A stretch of DNA of 64,000 bases, taken from a virus. Every line of letters starts with the position of its first letter. Positions within the stretch are counted from its first letter, which is position 1. Location of the stretch: positions 1 to 64,000 of the IMG/VR virus record IMGVR_UViG_3300025914_000009. The stretch is one strand, 5' to 3'. The notes under the pieces are model-generated. The model was not told where the DNA came from. It saw only the letters and a program-made list of their open reading frames with translations, and made no database searches. Position numbers and translations under genes: made by a program. Below, one piece after another: positions 1-12,200 of the stretch.

Positions 1-299
1 ATTTTGAGATCTTTACTAATGATCTGAGATGTCTGTAAAGCCCTTTTAGTGGGAGAGGTGTATACCACTTCCACACCTTCAGGTCTTAAATCTCTTTCCA
101 GAGCTTCTTTGGTTTCTCTATACCCCTCGGGGGTAATGGTTTCACCATTCTGACCACTATTTTTGCCTTCATTATCCTCTTGAGTAATTCCGTGTCTTAG
201 AAAAGCCATAGTTCTTGAGGTCTTTCCTCTCTGAGAAAACAGTTCTCTAAGCTCATCTTCTGTGTACCATTTACCTTTATATAGGTATTGACATGCCAT
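1..299 (-). CDS. Histidine phosphatase superfamily protein, N-terminal part
   Basis: The gene starts at 299 and runs off the left edge. About 99 residues are visible. Residues 33-40 read FLRHGITQ, the phosphate-binding RHG motif of the phosphoglycerate mutase/histidine phosphatase superfamily, with H36 as the predicted phosphohistidine. The usual second block follows: an ITPEGYRETKEAL helix, then VVYTSPTKRALQTSQII, which matches the SSP..RA.QTA pattern. The first 20 residues (KGKWYTEDELREL) form a short stretch ahead of the domain. Its ATG overlaps the TAA of the giant RNA polymerase gene (TAATG), so the two are probably translationally coupled. A late-virion position suggests an injected or virion-associated enzyme. 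Because the C-terminus is missing, it could also be the first domain of another giant protein. Confidence 0.8.
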   Translation of the reverse strand, partial: MACQYLYKGKWYTEDELRELFSQRGKTSRTMAFLRHGITQEDNEGKNSGQNGETITPEGYRETKEALERDLRPEGVEVVYTSPTKRALQTSQIISKDLK

Positions 300-3200
300 T
301 AGTCGCAGTTTTTCTTTTGTAAACTATTTTTAAACTCCTCAAAGCTATCTATCTGCAAGAAAGGTGCTTGAGGAAGATCTGGTGGGTTACCATCATCATC
401 TTCATCTATGTCAGATTGCCCTGGTTCACCATCAAATCTATTTACTACATCAGCCACTACTTGCTCTGCAGCATTAGTTCTTATATCATCTTTTACTAAT
501 GCATAGAGTATCTGATCATCTGTAGCCTCAATTACCTTACCATTATCTGGCAGAACTGATTGACTTTGATCACTATAGAACTCTCTGATTCCACTATCTC
601 CCCAGGGGTTAATTTCAGTAAATAGCACCATATCTCTTCTATACTGTAAAGGTACTAAACCATTTACACCATATACATCTACTCTTCTGAAAAGTCTCAC
701 ACTTCTGCTAAGAATATTGCTGGTAGCCTTATCTCTGTCTACTTGTATTACCTTAATCACTTTTGCTCTTCTATATTGAGCAGCAGGTTGTTCAAGTAGC
801 GCTGGGGCTCTTCCTGTCTCAACACTCATTGCTTTGGCCAGATGTCCTGATACTGCTTCATTATAGAACCATGGGTAGTATGGTTCAGCATTCAGATCTT
901 CTATTTGCATACTCTCTCCAAGTTCAGGCTGCACCATAACTGCTGCAGGAACCAAGGTTGAATTGCTCCAGTTTCCTCTATATAGAGCCAGATTATCATA
1001 GAAATTATCTAATCTCATACTTCTGAGAGCATCTCTCACAATCTCAGAATATGTTTCACTAGGAATAAGATGGCTAAATGAACCTCTTCCTGATCTAGCT
1101 CCTCCCTGAATTAATGCAGTAAGAACCAATCTTCTATAGATTTGTGCCACAGATCTATTATCCTCAGCCCTGTCATTTATAGACACTATTACTCCAGCAT
1201 CATCCCTCAACTCCCTGAAAGAGTCTGTAAGAACGTTTGAGGTATAAGTATCATAGTCTCTCTCAAGCATTTGGATAGTAGAAGGAAATCCCTGTCTTCT
1301 ATCTAAAGTTGGCAATAATGCTTTTACCAAAGGATTTTCAGATAAAACTTTATCTCCCACTACTGCTACATGTCTTTTTAAAGCATCAAGATAGAAAGCT
1401 GTTGCTTTATTAGATAACAGAAGAGGTTGAATGTATGTATTTAGTGGTCTTCCTTCTACCAGAGCATTAGTCTGCACGGCATAGTCTACCAGAGAAAGCT
1501 CAGCTGTAAGCATTACTTGCTGCTTAACTGCTTCCCCTCCTCTCATTTTAAATACGTCTCTTGTAATAGCATTCAGAACTTGCCCAGCAGCCCCTGTTTG
1601 TACGTTGATAATAGACCTCAAACCTTCATCAAGATCCAGAATCTTGTCTCTCATTACTCCTATAAAGGTATCTCTCATCACCTTACTCACTGGGGTAATA
1701 CTCAAATCATTTGCTTTCTCGAACTTTAAGTTCTTGAGTCTCACTAAATTAGGATCATTCATTCTGGCTGTGTCCCAGTTATACCCCTGGTAGAAGTGGA
1801 ATAAGTCCCAGGCAAGTCCACTGTATCCAGTATACTTCCCTTTAGTTCTATCATAGCGTGAGAAGTCATCCAGGATCATCATCTGCAACTTCTTCTCATC
1901 TGCATTTAAGGAGGTAGGATCCTGTGCATATTTCCTAATCATTTCTTCCATTGCAGCTTTTGTATAATATCTAGGCTTATTTGCAATGTTTCTACCATTC
2001 TTACCTATTCCTCCAAATAGCTTATGTGTTTTGTTAAGAAGCTTGGAATCAGACTCATTTCTCACTTTAGGATTAATTTGAGATACTGAACTAGAGATGG
2101 CCTTTGTCTTCAAGAACTCTTGAATAGATGGTTGGTTCAGGTAAAGAATTGCCCACCATGGATCAGCACCCATTCTTACCAGTGTCAAGAAGGTAGAAAG
2201 AGTGTCCTTATTAATACCCATTTCTGCAAGGAATTTATCCTTAGCCACGTCCACCCCTCCATCAGTTGTCTGAGAGTTGATGTTGGAAATTAATCCTCCA
2301 TTCTCTTTATTTGTGCTCATTCCACTTAAGGAAATCTTACCATCTATGGTATTATGAGGAAAACGTGCTACTATATCTGGATCTTCAACAACCAAACCCC
2401 CCTCAAGGTTCTGGCCTATAGCATGAGCAGTCTGAGATACTGCAGAGATACCTACAACCTGTTTTGAGGCCATGTAGGCTTGTCTTTCCTTCATCATGAA
2501 TGTAGAGCTTAGCAGCTTTCCGTAATCCCCTAGGGGTGATGTAGATGTACCTTTCAGCTTCAACATTTCATTTCTGTAACCTTTTAGCTCAGAGGCATCA
2601 TTAGGTGCTATTAGTCTTGAATAGTTTTCGGGAAGAGCCAGTAAGTCCTGGATAGAGTCAAAATACTCATTTTCCAGAGTTTTCTGGTAATACATATCAA
2701 GTACATTATCCTGCCTGTTAGCCAGGAAGTCTTGTATAAGTCTCTCATTTTCAAACTCTTCTCCTACTCCTGGAACACTGTCAAATAATCCACCCTCCTC
2801 AAGATTCTCTGATTCCTCTGATATATACCTTTCCAGATCCTTTCTTATAGAAGTGGCTGGAATGCTTCTTTCCTGGATAAGCCCTGTCAGATATTCTTTA
2901 GTAGCCTGCTCAGAACCCTGATAGTTTAGTATTTTTGGAAGTCCAGTCTTGCCATCAATATAATAGTTACGTAGATAAACGTTTAATTTGTCAATGTCAA
3001 AGTCAGAACCTGCTTTTGCAGTAATTTCTGATGGTAGAACTACCACGTCTCCCATTTGCTCAGGAAGAAAATCTTTCACAACAAAGAAATCTACTGAGTT
3101 CAGACCTTGTGTAGGAATACGGAAACCTATACCAGAAAGGAGTTTCTTTCCTTCTTCAGTAGAGTTCAGGTACTTAATTACTTCTTCTTTAGTTTTACCA

Positions 3201-6200
3201 GATCCAGCTTCCATAATCTTCTTACCAAACCAGTAAGGAAGCATTATCTCACAAGCCTGAGTCCCATTTTCCCCATGAGTATAGAATTTCAGACGATCTG
3301 AAGTATACACAGGTTTTCCATTAACAGTTCTTTTTACCACCCTTGGGGCAGTTTCCATCCCTGTTACTGAAAGCATCGTCTTTTGACCTCCATTTACTTT
3401 AGGTCTGGTAATTGTCTTCTCTAGAATAGAGTAGATAATAGCACGGATCTTAGTATACTGAGGGTTAGCTTCGATAGGATTTGAGAAGTCTCTGGTTTCT
3501 GGAGAGATCTGAATAGCACTAGCTATATTTCTTGGCAGCTCTCTTCTTTCAAGTTCAGAAAGAATGAAGTCAGAAATCATCTTCTTGTCAGGTATTGTAA
3601 CACCTTCATCTCCAGATTCCATACCCAATCTTCTCATTGCCATAGTAGTTCTCACAGTTGTAAGATTTACCAGAGCATCATTATGTCTCTGTACCTTGCT
3701 ATAGATAGGAGAAGCAGCCATCTTTTGCTCTTTATCCAGACTGTTCCATGCCGCAAAAGCATCTTCTGCTGATCCATAAGCTTTTCCAAAGTCTATAGGA
3801 ACCCCATTTTCCATAAGGTCACCAATAGCTATTTTTCTCAGCTGAGACCCTTCAGTCTGACCTTTATCCTTCTTTGATTGCTCTACCTGAACTCCGATCT
3901 GCTTAAGGGGGATCATTTCAGGTTCCATAGTATCAAAAGCAGTACTATTCAGATCACCATTTTCTGCATAAAGACTAAATGAAGAAGCTTTCTGTATACC
4001 TACTTTATGAGCAGATTCCATTCTCACGTAGTCAATACCTCTTTTCTGCATTGCATCATAGAGCTTTCCAAGGTTCGATCCCTTATACCAGCGATAGAAT
4101 AAAGGTGCCCACGAGGCTTTATCCAGAGATACAATAGCTACATCATCCTTAGTCTGAATACCTGAGTGCATTAGCTTCAGAATAGGGAAAGCTACATCAG
4201 TATTTGGCTCTTCCTTTAATAAAGCCTCGTCATGTCTTCTTAACTCTTCTGAACTGTAAGTATACTTACCTTCTCTGGCTTTATCATTTCTTTCCCATGC
4301 CATTTCCCACTGGAACTGCTTTTCCTGAGCCTTTGTCCATCTACCTCCAGATTTCCACATCATTTCTCTATATGCCTGGATGCTCATATAGGCACCAGCA
4401 TCATCCTCATTACCTTCGGTGTATGGAGTAGCTCTATCTCCTAGTACTTCTCTAAGAGCATCTATTTCATTACTCTCATAAATTACATCATATGCAGTTA
4501 TTGTATTGAAATGATTCTTATGAGACTGATATCCAGGATCCCCAAGGGAAAGTTGAATATTACCAGCTTTATTAAGCTCACTATTAGCCCACTGATTGAA
4601 CCCTTCTGAGGTTCCTAAAGTGTCCACATGGGTATATTCCCTTCCTGATAGGAAGGATTTGATACGCTTTAATTCATCTTTGTACTGAGCAGGGTCTCCA
4701 AAGAAGAATTTATGCATTTCAATATTGTTCATCACATAGTTCATCTCTCTGAAAAGAAGTAATCTCTCCAGCTCAGTTCTTGAATAGTCATAGCTCTTAC
4801 CTAAAGTATTGTTTACTACTGTCTTATCAAATCCAAATAGAATAAATCTGTTCTCTGCAGTTGGGTGTATAACTCTCCAGTCGATAAGTTCATTGATAGT
4901 ATCCTGAACTTTCATTTCAGCATATTCTCTCATGTAAGCTCTCATCTGATCTGAACTTACAACATTACCCAGAGGTTCATTTCCATCAATCACTCTTCTA
5001 TTGATATCATCTACAATATCTTGTCTACCAATGCTTTGGAAGATATCTTTGAAAAATCTTAGAGACTTACCTACCACTCTATCTTCTCCTTTGGGTTTTC
5101 TATTAAGAGCATCTATGAACTTTCTATTTTCATAGTCTCTAGCCAGATCTACTTCTGTTTGAAGCCATTTATACATTTGTGACCCAAATGCAGTAACTTC
5201 ATTAGATCTTGTAGAGTCATCTCCAAAGAAACCATCAGCAGAAAGATAAGTGCCGAGGCGGAGAGCCCATTCAGTCTTAGCATCAGCAGGAAGTAAGGTA
5301 TAAAATACTCCATTCAAGTTATTGTTTATCTCATATAGCAGTCTTTCTGCTTGAGTCAGTTTTGAGGTTGAGGTGTTATTTCCATCCCAAGTTTCCCTAC
5401 CTTCAACCACACCTACCTGTACCTCTTTATTCCTATTCCCTTGGGGGTCAAAGATAATCTTGGTAAGTAGTAAGGAATCTTTATGGAAGATATCATCAAA
5501 GTAGCCATTATCTTGTCTACTGATGAAGTCATCTCTGTCATCAGCATTGTTTGCATCATTAACCATTGTTGACACAAAATTGTTCAGCACGAAGTTAGTT
5601 GTTGGCTGATTATCCAGGTTAGGGTGTTGAGATTGAGTATCTTCTCCTACCATATCATGGATATACATATTAGCTAACTTCTTAAGTCTTGTGCTAAAGT
5701 CCAGCTGCTTAGAAGATATTATAGGAACAGAAATGTTGTTATTAGCGGATCTATTAACTAGTGCTCGTATGCTATTTACTTCATCATTAAAGTTCGTTAG
5801 TTTAGATCCTGTGAGCTTCCTATAATCATCACGAGTTATATCAATACCAAGTCTGTTAAGAAAGTCTATATTATCCTTAACATTTACTATTGATTTTGAG
5901 AACAAGAATCTATTCTCTGCAGATGGTCTTACTGCAGAAGAACCCTTCACTCCAGCTACCCAAGTTGTAATAACCTGATCGACCTTTGAGTTTAACACTG
6001 TAGTATCAAAGTATGTATTCCTTTGATAGTCAGTGAATTGTCTGAAAAATGATGGTTTTTGCTTTGTTAAAGCATTCTCCCCTGAAAGGACTAGCCTAAC
6101 ATCAGCCTGAGTTTTCCCTTCAAATCCACTATCAAACTTCAACCTGCTCATCAGCTTTCTTACATTAGCATCAATGAGCTTTCTGGTAAGTGGATCCTCA

Positions 6201-9200
6201 GTCATGTTAGTCAGCTTAGCCCATATATCATAAATACCATTAATACCTGATACGTTGTGTAACAGATAGTTAAATAGCTTAGCATATTGAACCAGCTTAG
6301 GGAGCCTCATAGAAGAAGATTCTCTCTTGGATCTTACAGAGTCAGCAGCAGTCATTCCTGCTCTTGTAGCCTCTTTAACCCATTCAGAATCAGCTATACT
6401 AGCTATCAGCAGCTTCCATCTATTTGATGCATTGTTCTTTGCATCATATGTGAAGATATCCCTATCATACTCACTTTGATTCTTATTATCATCATCAAAA
6501 TCATCCTCATCTGCTATCTCTGTGTTACCTTCATCATCTGTTACAAACTCCACGTTGAATATCTTCAGATACCTTTCATGCTCTTTTACAAAAGATCCCC
6601 AGTTATCTTTTATTCTTCCCCAGATCTCTCTGATTGGTTCCAGCTCTCCAGCTATAGCTTCTCTCTCAGCATCACTAGTAGCCTCCATATAATCTCTCCC
6701 TATCTCAGCAAATAGAGTCCCTTCATCCTTTGCTTCATCTTCAAAGTAATCAGTGAATTTATCCTTTAGCCTGTCGTATATACTCTTTGCTGTTGTCTCA
6801 AAGTCATCCTCCAGCTGATCTATAATAGCTGCATTCTCACCGAAGATTTCTCCCAATAGTTCAGCAGTCATACCTTGAAGCATGTCCTGAACTATTCTTT
6901 CTGAGAAGTTCTCAAGTCCTGGTTCGCGATAATAACTAAACTCTGGTCTTTCCATAGGCCCCCTCAGGGAAGATGAATATTTTCTGTAATACCCATTATT
7001 CATCTTTTTGAAGAGCTCATTTCTCTTAGATGGATCTATTCCGAGAACCCATTTAATAAAGTCTAATAGCCTCTTAAAGAAGCTTCTTTGTTTAGGTTGC
7101 TCAGGTAGCTCTTCATTCATCTTATAGTTTCTGAACTCTTCAGCCAGTTGTTCTTTTGCTTCTTTTACAGTTGCATCAGAATAAGCTTTCTTCTCTCTAT
7201 TATATGTAGTGAAATCGCCCTTTCTTCCTGTAAACTCATCGTATAAGTCCTGCTGCTCCTTACCTGTAAGAAAATGATACCACACAGCTTCAAATGCCTC
7301 GTGGTAAGTTGTACCAATTTCAGCATTCTTATAGATATAGATCATATTATCTCTAAGAGCTCCCCATGCAAGACCTCCTTCAGTAGTTTTCAACATACCA
7401 TCAAGTATTTTAAACTTGAAGAAGTCAGGCAGAATTGATCTCACCTCAGCAAATTCAGCATTCAGATCGGCCTTAACATAACCCTTCCTTAGAGATTCAG
7501 CTCTTCTATATCTATCTGTTCCACGTTTGAAATCTCTACCTTTGAACTTGTCCTTTACGTCCTGGGTCTTATTAGAATTCGTATCATCCTGCTTGATCTG
7601 ATTTTGAGCGAATTTATTCATCAAAATCCTCTTAGCAACTTCTGGGCTTTTATAAGGAGTTATACTATTATCATCATTTACAGTTCCTATAGGCTCAATG
7701 TCAGTGATATTACCTTGAGCATCTCTTGTTAATACCTTGAATCCCAATTTCTTAATACCCATATCACCACCAAAGTTATGCTCGATATACTGAAGTGGTT
7801 CTTCTTGAGGAGCAGCCTCAGCCTCTGCTTTTGCTTCCTGTTCAGCTACTACTTCTGGAGGAGCCATCGGTTTAACTTCCTGCTCCTGAACACCTTGTTC
7901 CTTATTTTTTTTCTCTATATGCTCTATGAGAGCATCTACTGCTCCTGCAAGTTGAGATTTCTGAGCATCAGATAAATTAGTATCACTTAGATAAGCTTCC
8001 CTCAGGGAAAGCAAATTATCTATGGACATGCCAACTTTCTTTCCATCAGCAATAACTTTGGCTAAGGCAGCTTTAGCATCAGTAGCTGTAATGGCAGGAT
8101 TCTCTTCTACTCTTTTTTCCTCTGCAGTCTTTGGTTTCGTGAATTTTGAAGGGTCAAAATCAAAGCTTAGGATTTCAGAATACTTCTGAATAATAGGTCT
8201 TTCATTCCCCTGAGGGACTGCTATATTAGTAACTAGTGGTTCATTAGCCCTAGCCTTACCATCAGGAGTTCTATTTGATAAGAGGTAATAGTTATAATTC
8301 TTCCATCTATTAACAACTTCCACTTTACCATCATCTGCTTTAAGTTCTTGAAATTCAAGGTCATTTGCCTTGGGATCTCTGGCAATTCTTAGCAGTTCAC
8401 TATTCTTAATATTATGGTATGCCCCTTCAAGGAAGGTCATAATTCTATCCTTGTTGTCCTCCAGGGCTTGAGGAATTAGCTGAATAGCTTCTTTATTTGT
8501 ACCAAGATATAGGTTACCAAAATTGTCAATAGTAATAGAACTGGCTGTAGGAGCAATATTTTTCTCCGGGTTAGCCATATAGATTACCTTATGTAGGTAT
8601 TTAAAGAGTGGCCCAGATTCAACAGTTCTGTTTCTATCTGAGATAATCTTTAACATCTCAAAGATGTTCTTAGCTTCATCTTTTGTGAACTTTCTGGCAT
8701 TCAGATAGGTTAAATTACCTCCATAGTTTAGTAGTGGAGTTCCCAGTGGCATTGCTACACCCTGTTTGCTCGAAGCAATACCCTGACCTTCCTCATTGAA
8801 AGCCCCCATAACCGCTACATCCCCCAAGGTTGGCAGAGTGATAACAGGCTTATCCAGATCTCTTTCTCTTATGAGACCAGTTGTAATAACATTATTTCTT
8901 GAACCCTTATTTATAATATGAGGAATCCCTCTGCTAACTGCGAACTGGTAAGTTCTCTGCATAGCCCCCTCAGGGGTATTAATAGATAGAATGTTCTCTC
9001 TGGTTCCTCTCCACCAGTTTTTAGCAGCTTCTTCATCAATTCTATCTTTATTTGTATATCTATTTTCTGTTTCACCAGAAGAGTTTTGACGAGTAAGCTC
9101 TGTAGTAGCAAGTGTGGTGAAAATAGCCTCATTTGGATCTACTCTAGATCCAACCCTTCCCATTTTATCCCCTTTTGGACTTACAAAGAAGATACCCTGA

Positions 9201-12200
9201 TCACCATATTCAATAAGTTTATCTACCAGCTTTTCTCCTATCTGATCATCAGCTCCAGCAGCACTCTTGGCTTGTTCATAAAGATCTTGAATTGCCTGAT
9301 CAGGCATAGTTTTAGCCACTTCTTTAATATGATCAGGTAGTGTTTTACTTTTAGTGATAGCACTTAAAATAGCAGTTCTCTGTCTTTTTCTCTTGACAGG
9401 ATCTACTGTATCATCCACTACATAAACTGCCCTAATTGTAGACTCATCTGGATTTTTACCATCATCTTCTATGAAGCCCTCAGGGAAACCTAAAGCCTTA
9501 TATGTGTTGGCTGTGACTGGAATAATTCTCAGCTTAGGTTTATTATCCTGGTTAAATACATCTGGATCAGAAGATCCCATATCAAATAGGAAGTTCTGAT
9601 GTCTTCTATGAAAGTTATTGAAAGGAGAATCTTGTCTTGAATAAAGAGGATCAGTAGTTGAGAATAGGGCAGTTTTCAAATCTTTTTTCATTGCCCCTTC
9701 TTCACTCCTCTCTCCTCCTTCTACGGGAGGAGGAGGTGGAACATCTTCTGTAGAAGTATTCTTATCTACTTCCTCTTTAACCTCCTCTGCATTCTTGTCC
9801 TTAGCAAAGAAAGTTTCCTGAGGAACCTCAACAGAAGTACCATCAGCAGTTTGCACAACTACTTTACCATCAGGCTTTTGTTCAATTACAAAACCTTTAA
9901 TAGGATCTTTTCCTACCTCTACATTTACATAGTATTCTTTGTTAGGATCGAACTCCTTAACTGCTCCTGCTTTATCTTTAACTACAACAGATTTAGGAGG
10001 AGTTACCACAGTAGTCTCCTCTGGAGGAATGTTAGATTCTGGCGTAGGTGTAGGAGGAGTCTTATCTGAGTATCTATCTTGAGCAATATTAGCTTCCCTA
10101 AAGTACTTATTGAAACCTTCTTCGGTAGAAAGCTTATCAAATGCTTTATAGGCATCATCTCTGTACTTTCTTAATCTGTGTATATCTCTACCATATTGGA
10201 TTAGCTTTGGCAAAGCTTCCTGAGGAATATTCACATTACCAGTATCTTGTTGTCCATTTAAATGGAAGGTCAGAAGATTTTTGAAAGTACCCTCAAATCT
10301 CTTATCGGAGAAATTAGGATCTGATAGATAATTATTTATCAGTTGCACTTTAGTTTGCAGAGACTTAATTCTATTTCTGTCAGTTTCTGGATCTCCAGAG
10401 ACTTTCATATCCACAAGACCTTGTAACCCTTTGGCTTCTTGCTCAAGATTCTTAGCATAGTTCTGTAGATACTTCTTATCAGTGAAATTAGCTACATGAT
10501 ATTGATCCAGATTTGGATTTATAGTTCTTAAGTTGCTACTAATAGACTTGATTCTTGAATCTACATCTGTTGTAATAGATGCAAGGAATGTCAGACTATC
10601 TTTCCAATCTTCAAATGTCTTATGTTTTTGATCCTCCAGTGCAGCCTCAGGGGTAGCATTCTTGCCAGCTTTCTGGAAAGGATTGTTGAAGGTATCATTG
10701 ATCAGATCATAAGATTTCTTAATCTGTTGAGCCTTATCCATCAATGCATCTACATACTCTGAGGCAGTTTTCACATTCTCAGTAGTTTTGTCTAGACCAA
10801 ATGCCTTCTTGAACTCATCATTATCCATCTCCTTGAGCATCTTCAACTGCTCCATTCTTACATCAAATCTGCCAGCTTTGGCTCCAGATAAGATGAAGTT
10901 TACAAACTGCTCATGTTGAAAGTTCTTAAATTTGAATATATCATTAGTTCTAACAGCCTCTTTCATGTCCTCAGAGATTCTCTGAGCCGTAGCAGCTGTG
11001 TCATAATGGTTTTGCAGAACCCCTGTTACCCCTTGGGAGTTTAGAAGATTTAAAGTTGCAGAAACAAGCTGAGTATTCTTTTCTCTATCGAGGAACTGCT
11101 TTACTCCCCCAAACACAACTCCTGTGAGAGCTCCAAGAACCACATTTTCCAGACCTTCATCAGTAGAGAACTCATCATTTAAGCCTTTAACAACAGAGTG
11201 TACAATATTCTTTATCTGATCCCTCGAATCCCATGGAGTTTCATCTTTAGAGTAATTTGACTTAGCAAGCCCTTTATCATATAAATACTTTCTCTCATAG
11301 AAGTTTTCTACTCCTATTTGAGTGGCATACTGACCACCCTCTTCAAATACCCCCTCAGATAAAATAGCAGGTATCGTAGGTTTAATCTTCCCCCATATTC
11401 CCTTAGGGACTACTCTCTCAAAAGTATCCATGGTGCCTTTCTTCATACCAATAGCTGCACCTTCAGTCAATTCTTTCTCGACACTAGATCTGAACCCTGC
11501 CTTTGCTGCACTAAATGGCTTTAAGATGGAATCAAACTGGATTGCATTAGAAACACTTAGCAGAGCCATGTTTATACCAAATCTTAGGTTACCAGCAGCT
11601 CTTGCATATTTCTCTATTTGATCAAGATCCTCTCCTGTCGCAGAGTATCCTTTCTCTCTTTGATAGCTTTTCAGTAGATCTTCTCTTACAGTATTATATC
11701 CATCTCTGGCTTCCATTCCTGCCTCAGAGGCAGATGCACCATAAAGGTTCATAGCATACCTTGCTCCATTAGATACCTTGGTAGCAGCAGCAGCCTGTGC
11801 AAGATTTTTAAGATTAACAAGTTGCTCTTCAGTTCTACCTGCAGCTCTACCTAATTGTAGAAGCTCATCAGCTCTATTTGTTCCAGTAAATACTTTATTA
11901 AGCCACAAAGATGCTTTTCCAATCTGAGAGGCAACACCAGGAATTTCCCCAATACCTTCTGTAGCTGCTCCTATAATAGCATCTTGTGCTACTGCTGATC
12001 CAATAGCACCAACTGTGAATCCAAGGTTCTTAATGAACTTATCTCCCCAGAAGTTAGAGAATCCTCCAGAGAAAGGGACTGCTGACATGAAAGGGTGATC
12101 CCTTTGCCACTTTGTATAGTAGTTCGGGAAACTATCTTCCATATTCTTCAACCATGTATCTATGGAATTACCCATAGAATTATCATATGGATTTCCTGCT

